Below the pieces are notes generated by a model. It searched no databases. It was given only the letters and a program-made list of their open reading frames with translations, and had not been told where the DNA came from. Of a stretch of 64,000 nucleotides of DNA, positions 33,011 to 42,013 are shown one piece after another. The translations under genes and the position numbers were made by a program. The stretch covers positions 62,001-126,000 of the forward strand of contig NZ_VWOJ01000003.1 in assembly GCF_008630495.1 (NCBI RefSeq), in the 5' to 3' direction. Source of the stretch: Alkalicaulis satelles. Its GTDB lineage: Bacteria; Pseudomonadota; Alphaproteobacteria; Caulobacterales; Maricaulaceae. The number at the start of each line of letters is the position of its first letter. Within the stretch, counting starts at the first letter, position 1.

Positions 33011-35182
33011 TCACCGCGCGCCGGGCCGGTAGATCTCCACCGCCGCCGCGCGCACGGCGTCTTCGCCCATGGGGACGCGGCGCCAGTCATGGGCGGCGAA
33101 CATGTCCATCTGGTCGGTGAAGTGGGGGCTGTCCGGGCGATTCGAGCTGCCGAACTGGTGCACGGCCCACAGGGCGAATTCGCCATCGGCCAGCCATTCG
33201 GCCAGGAACATCAGGCCGTCGCCCGCCGCCATGCGGTAGGTCCCGTCCTCCTGCGGGGCAGGATAGACCGCGCGCAGCACGTCCGGCCCGCCAGAGACGG
33301 CGATGCTCGCCTCGCCGCGCACAAGCCGGTTCACCTTGCCCCATTCAGGCTCCAGCGTGCCGAAATGCGTCATCAGGCGCTCCACCGCCGCCGGGAAGGT
33401 CTCCGTGAGGGGCGGCGGCTCGATGCCCAATAGCGGCGCGGTGGTGATAGGGGCGAAAACCTTGACGGCCAGCGCCGCCTGCCGGTTCTCCCGGTCGGTG
33501 CGTCCGTCCCACAGGGCGATCACGCGTGCGGCCTCCTGAAGCGCAGGATCGAAGTCCCAGTCCATCGCCAGAAGCTGGCGGCGCAGCGCCATCATCTCGC
33601 TCTCGGGGTGGTAGGCGTCATCAAACTTCACCGCCAGCAGCGCCTCGCGCGAGACCGTCTCCAGACTCGCCATCAGCTCCACCGCCCGCAAGGCGCGGTT
33701 GGTCATGCGGGTCTCGATACCGAAGCTCTGCGGGAAATCGGCCTGGTCGGGATCCTCATCCGTGCCGGTCACGATGAAGGGCGTGTGGTTGGCCTCCAGC
33801 ACATAGCCCGCCTCAGGGTCGATCATGTGCGGCAGGGCGTCCAGCGGGGCGAATTGCGTCCAGATCAGGTCGGAGCGGTCGCCGGGGATCACGCCGGACC
33901 AGTCCAGCCCCGGCTCTTCCAGCCGCAGCGGCAGGCGCGCGCCGTAATAGCGCGCGATGCGCCCATCCCGGTCCGCGGCTATGCGGTTGGTATTGCCCAT
34001 GGCCAGCATCTCCATGGCGGCGTGATACTCGGAGAGATCGCGCGCCTGCATGGAGCGCCAGGCCTGTTCCACCGAACGGATATCGTCATGGGTGGCGTGG
34101 CGCAGGGCGAAGGCGCCCTGGTCATTGCGGATCACCGGGCCATGGGCGGAGCGCTCCACCGGGCGCGTCACCTGCCAGGCGAACGGCCCCCACAGATGCA
34201 CCAGCATGCGCGCCGGTTCGATCTCAAGCTCGATCCATTCGCCGTCGAGCCGGTAACGCCGACCGTCATCCGACAGCACCAGCTCATACAAATCGATCAG
34301 GTCTGGCGCATTGACCGTGGCGGCATGGCCCAGACGGGGGTTCGCCCCCAGATGCAGCACCGGCGAGCCGGGAAACGTGCCGCCGGCAAAATCAAGCCGC
34401 CCGTCGCGGGTGATCATATGGGCCTCATACCAGGCCACCGGACCCTCCACCGGCTGGTGGGAATTGATGATCAGGCGGGTGGCGCCGTCTTCGGATCTGT
34501 GCGGCGCGACGGCGAAGGCGTTGGAGCCCAGCTCGCTGTCGGAGGTCTCCTCCAGCCAGAACACCTGCAGCTCCTGGCCCCGGCCCGCCTCGCGCGGGCG
34601 GTCAGGCGCCACCAGATCGGCCAGCACCCGACCCAGGCCATAGAACATCGGGCTGTAAAAGGCCGACAGCACCGCCACGTCCTCGCCCGTCACCGGGAAC
34701 AGATCGCGCCCGCGCTCGTGCGGGTGCAGGGCGGCGTAGTAATTGAGCCCGTCGGCATAGGCCTCCAGCACCGCGCGCATCTCATCGCTGAGATCACTGT
34801 CATAGCGCTCCGCGACCAGCGCGCGCACGCCCAGCGCCTGCACCAGCCAGGCGGTGACCGCCTCGCTCTCGTCAGCCGCCAGCATGTCGCGGCCCAGCGC
34901 CTGGCGCAGCGCGTCCTGGACGGTCGGGAAATCATCCTCGGCGTGGGCGAAAGCCAGCGCGAAGGCGGCGTCCGGTCCCGCCGCGCCGATCACCCGGGGC
35001 ACGCCGAAGGCGTCGCGCGTGATCTCGGCGTCATGTCGCGACGCGGCCTCAATGGCGGCCTCAGGATCAAAACTGCGCAGCTCCAGCGCGGAAAGGCGCA
35101 AGCCCAGCACGAAAAGAACGCCAATCATTACGAAAACCAGCGCCGACAGTACGAATAGCGCCAGCTTGACGATGCGATTCAT
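33011..35182 (-). CDS. Penicillin-acylase family Ntn-hydrolase 1
   Basis: A 723-aa exported acylase precursor. The start at 35182, after GGGGGG, gives a signal-anchor (KLALFVLSALVFVMIGVLFVLGL). The precursor is expected to self-cleave before the nucleophile Ser at about residue 218, in SDSELGSNAFAV, giving alpha and beta chains. HNQP-type contacts appear in INSHQPVEGPVAWYEAHM and LEANHTPFIV. Family members hydrolyse beta-lactams or N-acyl-homoserine lactones; the substrate cannot be read here. A second, only distantly similar acylase is at 39102. Confidence 0.88.
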   Translation of the reverse strand: MNRIVKLALFVLSALVFVMIGVLFVLGLRLSALELRSFDPEAAIEAASRHDAEITRDAFGVPRVIGAAGPDAAFALAFAHAEDDFPTVQDALRQALGRDMLAADESEAVTAWLVQALGVRALVAERYDSDLSDEMRAVLEAYADGLNYYAALHPHERGRDLFPVTGEDVAVLSAFYSPMFYGLGRVLADLVAPDRPREAGRGQELQVFWLEETSDSELGSNAFAVAPHRSEDGATRLIINSHQPVEGPVAWYEAHMITRDGRLDFAGGTFPGSPVLHLGANPRLGHAATVNAPDLIDLYELVLSDDGRRYRLDGEWIELEIEPARMLVHLWGPFAWQVTRPVERSAHGPVIRNDQGAFALRHATHDDIRSVEQAWRSMQARDLSEYHAAMEMLAMGNTNRIAADRDGRIARYYGARLPLRLEEPGLDWSGVIPGDRSDLIWTQFAPLDALPHMIDPEAGYVLEANHTPFIVTGTDEDPDQADFPQSFGIETRMTNRALRAVELMASLETVSREALLAVKFDDAYHPESEMMALRRQLLAMDWDFDPALQEAARVIALWDGRTDRENRQAALAVKVFAPITTAPLLGIEPPPLTETFPAAVERLMTHFGTLEPEWGKVNRLVRGEASIAVSGGPDVLRAVYPAPQEDGTYRMAAGDGLMFLAEWLADGEFALWAVHQFGSSNRPDSPHFTDQMDMFAAHDWRRVPMGEDAVRAAAVEIYRPGAR

Positions 35183-35297
35183 ATGGCAGTCCCCCCGCAA
35201 TCCCCGCTTCTCCGGGGCTCTGTCCGCCACCCTGCCCGGCGTCTTAGAGGCGCGCAAGCGGCTGGACCGGACGCCGGGCGGACTATATCGCCAAGAC

Positions 35298-36317
35298 ATG
35301 ATCCGCCCGTCCGATCTCCTGCGCGAAACGCCCCGGGGCCTGTGGTGCGAACCGGGCGGCTTCTTCATTGACCCGCTGCGCCCGGCGGATCGGGCCGTGA
35401 TCACCCATGGCCACGCCGACCACGCCCGCGCCGGCCATGGCGCCGTGGCCGCCACGCCGCAGACCCTGGCCATCATGGCGGCCCGCTATGGCGAGGATTT
35501 CACCCAATCACGCCAGTCCCTTGCGTACGGAGAACGGGTGCGCATGGGCGAGGTGGAGGTGAGCCTGCACCCGGCCGGCCATGTGCTGGGCAGCGCCCAG
35601 GCGCGGCTGGAATGGAAGGGGCTCGTGATCACCGTGTCGGGCGATTACAAGCGCCGGCGCGATCCCACCTGCGCGCGCTTCGAGCCGGTCCCGTCCCATG
35701 TCTATGTCTCTGAAGCGACATTCGGTTTGCCGGTATTCCGTCACCCCGATGATGCCGGCGAGATCGCCCGGCTGCTGGCCAGTCTCACCGCCCAGCCGGA
35801 GCGCGCCCACCTGGTGGGCGCCTACGCGCTGGGCAAGGCCCAGCGGGTCATCGCCCTCTTACGCGAGGCGGGCTATCACGACCCGGTCTACATCCATGGC
35901 GCCATGACCGCCCTGTGCGATCTCTACCGCGATCACGGCGTGGATCTGGGCGAGTTGCGGCCCGCCACGGTCAAGGGCGAAGACGGGGAGAAGACCGATT
36001 TTGCGGGCAAAATCATCATCGCCCCGCCCTCCGCCTTCCACACGCCCTGGGCGCGGCGCTTTCGTGATCCGCTGTTCGCGTTCGCGTCAGGCTGGATGGG
36101 CGTGCGCGCCCGGGCGCGCCAGCGCGGCGCCGAATTGCCGCTGGTCATCTCCGATCATGCCGACTGGGACGAGCTGACCGCCACGATAAAGGAATGCGCG
36201 CGCGAGGCGGTTTGGGTCACCCACGGGCGCGAGGATGCGCTGATGCGCTGGGCTGAGCTGGAGGGGCTGGAGGCCCGCCCGCTTTCCCTGGCCGGCTATG
36301 AGGAGGAGGGCGAGTGA
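35298..36317 (+). CDS. lexoA: Ligase-associated DNA exonuclease (metallo-beta-lactamase fold)
   Basis: A 339-aa nuclease. The HxHxDH metal motif is in THGHADHARAGH (residues about 36-47); later ligands are in LHPAGHVLGSAQ, SGDYKRRRDP and VISDHADWDEL, the beta-CASP part. The family is normally encoded in a four-gene DNA-repair cluster (exonuclease, ATP-dependent ligase, Lhr-like helicase, PdeM). Here only pdeM follows, overlapping by 4 bases. It diverges from the acylase gene with 115 bases between starts. Confidence 0.9.
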   Translation: MIRPSDLLRETPRGLWCEPGGFFIDPLRPADRAVITHGHADHARAGHGAVAATPQTLAIMAARYGEDFTQSRQSLAYGERVRMGEVEVSLHPAGHVLGSAQARLEWKGLVITVSGDYKRRRDPTCARFEPVPSHVYVSEATFGLPVFRHPDDAGEIARLLASLTAQPERAHLVGAYALGKAQRVIALLREAGYHDPVYIHGAMTALCDLYRDHGVDLGELRPATVKGEDGEKTDFAGKIIIAPPSAFHTPWARRFRDPLFAFASGWMGVRARARQRGAELPLVISDHADWDELTATIKECAREAVWVTHGREDALMRWAELEGLEARPLSLAGYEEEGE

Positions 36318-37000
36318 GCCCGGCGCCGGTGCTGACCGTCCAGGGCGCCCGCCTGCAGCCGGATATATCGGGCGCAGCGCTGGAGCTCTCGTCAGGAGCC
36401 TTGTTATGCGCCGACCTGCATCTGGAAAAGGGCAGCGCCTACGCCGCGCGCGGCCAGCTATTGCCACCCTATGACACCCGCACGACCCTGGCGCGCCTCG
36501 CCGACGCCATCAAAAGACTGAAGCCCGCCAGCGTGATCGCCCTGGGCGACAGCTTTCATGATCTGGGCGCGGACGGGCGCATGCACGCCGATGACGCCGC
36601 CGCCCTGACCGCCCTGGTGGCCTCGGTCGGGCGCTGGATCTGGATTGAAGGCAATCACGATCCCGACCCGCCCGCACGCTTTGGCGGGATGCGCATGGCC
36701 GGGCTGCAGCTCGGCCCGCTGACCCTGCGCCATGAGCCCCGGTCGGGACCGGCGCCGGGGGAGGTGGCGGGACACCTTCACCCCTGCGCGCGCATCAATG
36801 GAACCGGGCGGTCGGTGCGCCGGCGTTGCTTTGCGACCGACGGAACCCGCCTGGTCCTGCCGGCCTTTGGAGCCTATGCGGGCGGGCTGAATGTGCGCGA
36901 CCCGGCCTTCCGCGCGCTGTTTGCGCGCACGCCGGACGCCGTGATGATCGGCACGGGACGGGTCTATCCGGTGCCGGGCGCCCGGCTGAAGCTGGACTGA
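36314..37000 (+). CDS. pdeM: Ligase-associated DNA-repair endonuclease PdeM
   Basis: A 228-aa metallophosphoesterase. The start is GTG at 36314, overlapping the lexoA stop (GTGA). The metal motifs are in order: CADLHLEKGS, GDSFHD, EGNHD and GHLHPCARI. Family members sit with lexoA, a ligase and a helicase; in this genome the pair is directly joined, so either the other two were lost from the locus or moved elsewhere. A role in DNA-damage response follows from family context. Confidence 0.88.
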   Translation: MSPAPVLTVQGARLQPDISGAALELSSGALLCADLHLEKGSAYAARGQLLPPYDTRTTLARLADAIKRLKPASVIALGDSFHDLGADGRMHADDAAALTALVASVGRWIWIEGNHDPDPPARFGGMRMAGLQLGPLTLRHEPRSGPAPGEVAGHLHPCARINGTGRSVRRRCFATDGTRLVLPAFGAYAGGLNVRDPAFRALFARTPDAVMIGTGRVYPVPGARLKLD

Positions 37001-37054
37001 GGCAAGGCGCCCGCCCTTGCGCGTGCGCCATTGCTGGCCCATAAGCCGCGCGCC

Positions 37055-37759
37055 ATGACCTTCACCGCCACAGTCCTGACCCTTTATCCCGAAGCGTTTC
37101 CGGGCCCCCTGGGCGTGTCGCTGCTCGACACCGCCCGGCGCAACGGACTCTGGGCGCTAGAGACGGTGGACATCCGGTCTTTTTCCCGTCATAAGCACGC
37201 CTCCGTTGACGACACGCCAGCAGGCGGCGGCCCAGGCATGGTGCTGCGCCCGGACGTGACGGCGGCGGCGATCGACAGTCTCACCCTTGCGGGAAGGCCG
37301 TTGATACATATGACTCCGCGCGGCGCGCCGCTCTCCCAGGCCATGGTCCGGGACTGGGCGGCGGGGCCGGGCGTTGTCGTGTTTTGCGGGCGTTTCGAGG
37401 GCCTGGATCAAAGGGTCGTCGAGGCGCGCGCAATGACGGAAGTAAGCGTCGGCGACGCCGTGCTTGCCGGAGGCGAAGCGCCCGCCATGGTCCTCATAGA
37501 GGCCTGCGTGCGGCTGATCCCCGGCGTGCTCGGCAAGATCGAGTCGACGCACGAGGAGAGTTTTGAAGGGGATCTGCTCGAATACCCCCAATACACCCGG
37601 CCCCGGGTGTGGGAGGAGCGGCAGATACCCGAAGTCTTGCTGTCAGGCGATCATGGCCGGATCGCCCGGTGGCGCAAGGAAATGGCCGAAGAGATAACGC
37701 GCGTGCGCCGTCCCGATCTCTGGGAGAGATATCAGCGGCGCAAGGGAGAGAAGTCATGA
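37055..37759 (+). CDS. trmD: tRNA (guanine-N1)-methyltransferase
   Basis: A 234-aa SPOUT enzyme that makes m1G37 in tRNA to prevent frameshifting. The start at 37055 gives [20 protein letters not shown]. The AdoMet knot is covered by [15 protein letters not shown] and [36 protein letters not shown] and the STHEESFE loop are also canonical. It overlaps rplS by 4 bases. The usual upstream genes rpsP and rimM are not here; pdeM precedes it instead. Confidence 0.96.
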   Translation: MTFTATVLTLYPEAFPGPLGVSLLDTARRNGLWALETVDIRSFSRHKHASVDDTPAGGGPGMVLRPDVTAAAIDSLTLAGRPLIHMTPRGAPLSQAMVRDWAAGPGVVVFCGRFEGLDQRVVEARAMTEVSVGDAVLAGGEAPAMVLIEACVRLIPGVLGKIESTHEESFEGDLLEYPQYTRPRVWEERQIPEVLLSGDHGRIARWRKEMAEEITRVRRPDLWERYQRRKGEKS

Positions 37760-38184
37760 ACCTGATCCAGCAGCTCGAGCAGGAAGAAGCCGCCCGCGTG
37801 CTCGGTGAGAAGTCCATCCCGGAATTTTCTCCCGGCGACACCCTGTCGGTGAACGTGTGGATCCGCGAAGGCGAACGCCAGCGCGTGCAGCGCTTTGAAG
37901 GCGTGTGCATCGGACGTTCCGGCGGCGGCCTGAACGAGAATTTCACCGTGCGCAAGATTTCCTTCGGCGAAGGCGTCGAGCGCGTCTGGCCGGTGCACTC
38001 TCCGCTGATCGAGTCCATCGAGGTCAAGCGCAAGGGCAAGGTGCGCCGCGCCAAGCTGTACTATCTGCGCGACCGCCGCGGCAAATCGGCCCGTATCGCC
38101 GAGCGCACCACCGGGCGCGGCATTGAAGCGCGTCCGGCCAAGGGCTCGAAGAAAGCCAAGGTCGAGGTTCCCGTCCAGGAATAG
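37756..38184 (+). CDS. rplS: 50S ribosomal protein L19
   Basis: A 142-aa ribosomal protein at the 30S-50S interface. [63 protein letters not shown] and [20 protein letters not shown] are the L19 signature. The last 20 residues are a Lys/Ala-rich extension. The ATG overlaps the trmD stop (ATGA), and AGGGAGAGAAGTC lies just before it. Confidence 0.97.
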   Translation: MNLIQQLEQEEAARVLGEKSIPEFSPGDTLSVNVWIREGERQRVQRFEGVCIGRSGGGLNENFTVRKISFGEGVERVWPVHSPLIESIEVKRKGKVRRAKLYYLRDRRGKSARIAERTTGRGIEARPAKGSKKAKVEVPVQE

Positions 38185-38279
38185 GACGCAGGCGCGTTGA
38201 CTTGATGGCGCGGTTCCAGTAGCAACCGCGCTCACGATTTTTCACCGGCGCCGCGCGCCGGCCAGACGAGGCGAGTAAG

Positions 38280-38405
38280 ATGAAAATCCGCAGCTCCATC
38301 CGCTCCCTGAAGGGCCGCCACCGCGACTGCCAGGTGGTGCGCCGCAAGGGCCGTGTCTATGTGATCAACAAGACCGACCCGCGCTTCAAGGCCCGCGCCG
38401 GCTAG
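38280..38405 (+). CDS. rpmJ: 50S ribosomal protein L36 (zinc-free type)
   Basis: A 41-aa protein, [20 protein letters not shown]... ending RFKARAG. The zinc ligands of classical L36 (three Cys and one His) are absent except one Cys, so it is the zinc-independent (C-minus) form usual in alphaproteobacteria. It follows rplS at 95 bases and may have its own promoter. Confidence 0.95.
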   Translation: MKIRSSIRSLKGRHRDCQVVRRKGRVYVINKTDPRFKARAG

Positions 38406-38417
38406 GCTGAGCGCGCC

Positions 38418-39029
38418 GTGACCGGCGCGGCGGCCGTGCTGTGGGATTTCGGCAATGTGCTTGTCGACTGGAACCCGCGCCGGCTCTACACCAAACTGAT
38501 TGATACCGACGCCGCCGTGGATGATTTCCTCGGCGGCGTTTGTACGATGGCCTGGCATGAAGCCCATGACCGCGGCGTGCCCATGGCCGAGAACCGGCGG
38601 GCGCTGATCGCCGCCCATCCCGGCAAGGAAGCCCTGATCCGCGCCTGGGATGAACGCTGGCCGGACATGTTCAATGGCTGGGTCGAGGGCATGCAAGCGC
38701 TCGTCAGCGAGCTGGAACAGGCCGGCGTGCCGCAATACGGGCTGACCAATTATCCGGCCGAGAAAATGTCCCACCTGGTGACTATCCTGCCGGCCATCGC
38801 CCGCTTCACGGACGTGATCGTTTCCGGCGATGAGGGTGTGATCAAGCCCGAACCGGCCATCTACGCCATAACCCGCCAGCGCATCGGCCTTGATCCCGCC
38901 CGGGTGATCTTTCTCGACGACCGCGAGGTCAATGTGGCCGCCGCGCGCGAAGCCGGCTTTCAAGCCGAAGTGTTCACCGGCGCGACTGCCGCCCGCCTGA
39001 CGCTGCGCGCACGCGGCCTGCCGGTCTGA
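38418..39029 (+). CDS. HAD-superfamily hydrolase
   Basis: A 203-aa hydrolase of HAD subclass I. The start is GTG at 38418, 13 bases after the L36 stop. Motif I is LWDFGNVLVDW (nucleophile Asp), motif II is YGLTNYP, motif III lies in VSGDEGVIKPEPAIY (Lys), and motif IV is FLDDREVNV. The helical cap is of the four-helix YihX/GPH type. The likely substrate is a small sugar or nucleotide phosphate, unknown. Confidence 0.88.
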   Translation: MTGAAAVLWDFGNVLVDWNPRRLYTKLIDTDAAVDDFLGGVCTMAWHEAHDRGVPMAENRRALIAAHPGKEALIRAWDERWPDMFNGWVEGMQALVSELEQAGVPQYGLTNYPAEKMSHLVTILPAIARFTDVIVSGDEGVIKPEPAIYAITRQRIGLDPARVIFLDDREVNVAAAREAGFQAEVFTGATAARLTLRARGLPV

Positions 39030-39101
39030 CATACCCCCTTCAAGCCGCGCGCGGCCCTGCTAATCTCCCGCCCGCATCGCGCGATGCTGAGAGGGGCGGT
39101 C

Positions 39102-41417
39102 ATGACGAAATGGGCGATACGCGCAGGTCTGGCGCTGGCGGTGCTGGCCCTGGTCAGCTTTACCGGAATAACCGCCTATGTGGTGGAGCGTTTTCACGCC
39201 TCCCGGCCTGTAATGAGCGGCGCTCTGGCCCTGGATGGGCTTGGCGGAACAGCGCGCATCGCGCGCGACGCCAACGGCGTCGCTCATATCGCGGGCGAGA
39301 GCGATGCAGACGTGTTCTTCGCACTGGGCTTCACCCATGCCTCCGAACGCTTCTTCCAGATGGATACCGCCCGGCGCTTTGTGCGCGGTCGCCTGGCTGA
39401 ACTGGCCGGCGCTGACCTCATCGCCGAAGACGCCCGTACGCGCACGCTGGGCCTTGAACAGCTTACCCAGGATGTCACAGCACGACTGTCCGTTCCCATG
39501 CGCGCGGCGGTGGAGGCCTATACAGCCGGTGTCAACGCCCGGCTGGCGCAGGGACGGCCGGCGCCTGAATACATCCTCCTGCGCGCCCGGCCTGAAGCCT
39601 GGAGCGTGGAGGATAGCGCCGCCATGGTGGTGTTCCTGGCCCATTATCTGGCCATGGGCGCTGACGAGGACATGGAGCGTGCGCGCCTTGAAGCCATGCT
39701 GAGCCCTCAGCGTCTGACCGAGTTCATGACCGGCTATCCCGACTGGGCGCCGGTGCAGCTCCACGACGACGATATCCGCGATGCGTTCGGCCCGGTGCGC
39801 GTGCGGCCCCTGCCAGCCCCGCAGGACGCGTTGAGCCAAGCAGACAATCCGCCTGGCTCCAATGCCTGGGTGGTTTCAGGGGGCCATTCCGCCACGGGCC
39901 GACCGCTTCTGGCCAATGATCCGCATCTGGGCCTGTCCACACCCTCAATGTGGTATCTGACACGTCTGGAGCTATCAAACGGTCCCGTGATCGGCGCCAG
40001 CCTGCCTGGCGCACCGTTCATTGTTCTGGGTCGCAATGCACATGGGGCCTGGGGCTTCACCAATACCGGCTTTGACGTAATCGACCATATCGCCCGCCCC
40101 CGCGACGGGCTTGAGACCACCGGGCGCACGGAAATCATCCATGTGCGCGGACGGCGCGATCCGGTCGAGATCACAGTAAAGGAAACCCCTGAGGGTCCAG
40201 TGCTGGATCCTGCCTGGTTTGACCTGTCCGGCTTTCCCTCCGACACAGCCGTGGTGCGCCGCTCCGTCGTCACCCATCCGGACAACCGGGTGGCGGACGG
40301 GGTATTCGCCATCATGCAGTCCACCGGCTGGGAGGATTTCGTGGAGGCCGGGCGCGGCTGGACCGCGCCCATGCAGAACATGCTCTATGCCGGGGTGGAC
40401 GGAACCACCGGCTACGCCACGGCGGGGCTATTGCCTCTGCGCGATGAGGATGGGGACTGGACCGGCTTCATCGCCTTCGAGGACCTGCCGCGCATCGTCA
40501 ATCCGCGCGGCGGGGTGATCGTTTCGGCCAATAACAAAATCGCCTCTGACGCCTATCCCTTCCCCTTGCCCGGCCAGTTCGACCCCTACCGCGCCGCGCG
40601 CATTGAAAGCCTGCTGGCCGAACGCGAGCTGCACGACATCGCCAGCTTCAAGGCCATGCAGATGGATGTGACATCCGAGCATGCGCGCCGGCTTCTGCCG
40701 GTTCTGCTGAGCGCCACGCCCGAAAGCCAGCTGGGCGTCAGCGCGCTGGCGCGTCTGGAGCGCTGGGACGGCACGCTGGACGCGGACGGGCCGGAAGGGT
40801 TGATCTTCTCCGCCTGGCTACGCGTCCTGTCTGCAGCGATCTGGATGGATGAGCTGGGCCCGGCCGGGAGCTGGTTCGTACAGCCGCGCCGTGTTTTCCT
40901 GGATGAGGTGCTGACCGGCGAGGCGTCCCACTGGTGTGATGATGTCCGCACCGATGAGATCGAGACCTGCGCAGTGACGGCGGGACTGGCGCTGGACGCC
41001 GCCATGGCCGAGACGGCCGCCTTGTTCGGGCGCAATATCGACGCCTGGCGCTGGGGCGAAGCCCATCAGGCCCGCTTCGCCCACCCGCTTTCAGATATCC
41101 CGGTCTTCGGGCGCATGTTCGAGACCCGCACGCCCGTGCCCGGCGATGGGTCCACCGTAAACGTGCATCACTTCAGTTATGCATCCGGCAATTACGATTC
41201 GGTCCACGCAGCCAATTTTCGTGCAGTCTATGATCTCGCCGACCTCAACCGCTCGCGCTTCATGACCGCTCCAGGCCAGTCAGGCCATCCGCTCTCACCC
41301 CATTTCCGCGATCTGGCCGAGCGCTGGGCGGCGGGCGAAAGCTTCGAGATCCGCGATGACTGGTCACCCAGCGACCCGCCCGAAGGCGTCAAACTTCTAA
41401 CCCTGACCGGGCGCTAA
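39102..41417 (+). CDS. Penicillin-acylase family Ntn-hydrolase 2
   Basis: A 771-aa exported acylase. The start at 39102 has GAGAGGGGC upstream and gives a signal-anchor (AIRAGLALAVLALVSFTGITAYVV). The expected nucleophile Ser is at about residue 252, in DNPPGSNAWVVSG, and SATGRPLLANDPHLGLSTPSMWYL follows, as in the family. ASERFFQMDTARRFVRGRLAEL is the conserved alpha-chain motif. It is closer to classical penicillin G acylases than the acylase at 33011. Its stop overlaps the end of the convergent gene by 4 bases. Confidence 0.9.
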   Translation: MTKWAIRAGLALAVLALVSFTGITAYVVERFHASRPVMSGALALDGLGGTARIARDANGVAHIAGESDADVFFALGFTHASERFFQMDTARRFVRGRLAELAGADLIAEDARTRTLGLEQLTQDVTARLSVPMRAAVEAYTAGVNARLAQGRPAPEYILLRARPEAWSVEDSAAMVVFLAHYLAMGADEDMERARLEAMLSPQRLTEFMTGYPDWAPVQLHDDDIRDAFGPVRVRPLPAPQDALSQADNPPGSNAWVVSGGHSATGRPLLANDPHLGLSTPSMWYLTRLELSNGPVIGASLPGAPFIVLGRNAHGAWGFTNTGFDVIDHIARPRDGLETTGRTEIIHVRGRRDPVEITVKETPEGPVLDPAWFDLSGFPSDTAVVRRSVVTHPDNRVADGVFAIMQSTGWEDFVEAGRGWTAPMQNMLYAGVDGTTGYATAGLLPLRDEDGDWTGFIAFEDLPRIVNPRGGVIVSANNKIASDAYPFPLPGQFDPYRAARIESLLAERELHDIASFKAMQMDVTSEHARRLLPVLLSATPESQLGVSALARLERWDGTLDADGPEGLIFSAWLRVLSAAIWMDELGPAGSWFVQPRRVFLDEVLTGEASHWCDDVRTDEIETCAVTAGLALDAAMAETAALFGRNIDAWRWGEAHQARFAHPLSDIPVFGRMFETRTPVPGDGSTVNVHHFSYASGNYDSVHAANFRAVYDLADLNRSRFMTAPGQSGHPLSPHFRDLAERWAAGESFEIRDDWSPSDPPEGVKLLTLTGR

Positions 41418-42013
41418 CGCTTAAGCCCGTCAATCGCCGCTGCGCCTGAAATGCCAAGCCCGCAGAGGCGGCGCACATTCATGGCGTTCACCCCGCCCAG
41501 CGCATAGACCGGGCATGGAGACCGGCGCGCCGCCGCCGCCATCCGCCACAGGCCCAGGGGCCGTCCGGCGCTGGGGCTGCTGGACGCAAAGGCCGGAGAG
41601 ACAAACACGGCATCCACCCGCCCCCCTGCACGCCTGATGGCGCCGGGCGAGTGGGCGCTGGCGGTGGAGAGAGCAAAGCGCGTGAGTCCGGCTTGCGCCA
41701 GCATGCGCTCGGGCCAGTGCACGCCATCAGCGCCGCAGCGCGCGGCCAGTCCGGGATCAGCGGCGACCAGAAATATCAGGCCTTGCGCGCGCGCGATGTC
41801 CGCGAGATCGCCGGCTATGGCTTCAAGCTCAGGCTGGCCGAATGTGCGCAGCACCAGCCCGGCTCCCGGCGGCAGGGCCAGAGCGAGCTGGACCGGATCG
41901 GGCGTGCGTTCGGGATCGGTGAAGGCGAACAGGGCCGGCAGGGCGCCGCGCGGGCCGTCCAGCCGCATCGCCAGCCTTGCCAGGCGCGCCGCGCCGTCAT
42001 ACCCGTCAGCCAT
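41414..42013 (-). CDS. Thiamine-phosphate synthase / TenI family protein
   Basis: A 199-aa TIM-barrel protein. The start at 42013 is backed by GGGAGGCGAG about 9 bases upstream, inside yggS. Features are LFAFTDPERTPDP at strand 1, AARCGADGVHWPERML with the GVH(L/W) motif of ThiE/TenI, STASAHSPGAIRRA, VDAVFVSPAFASSSPSAG and YALGGVNAMNVRRL. It lacks several pyrophosphate-binding residues of true ThiE, so it may be a TenI-like paralogue. Its start codon overlaps that of divergent yggS. Confidence 0.75.
   Translation of the reverse strand: MADGYDGAARLARLAMRLDGPRGALPALFAFTDPERTPDPVQLALALPPGAGLVLRTFGQPELEAIAGDLADIARAQGLIFLVAADPGLAARCGADGVHWPERMLAQAGLTRFALSTASAHSPGAIRRAGGRVDAVFVSPAFASSSPSAGRPLGLWRMAAAARRSPCPVYALGGVNAMNVRRLCGLGISGAAAIDGLKR

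Noticed and set aside
33608-35158. 516-codon plus-strand frame opposite the acylase gene
   Set aside because: Low-complexity His/Arg/Gln-rich product with no domain, fully inside a clear acylase gene.
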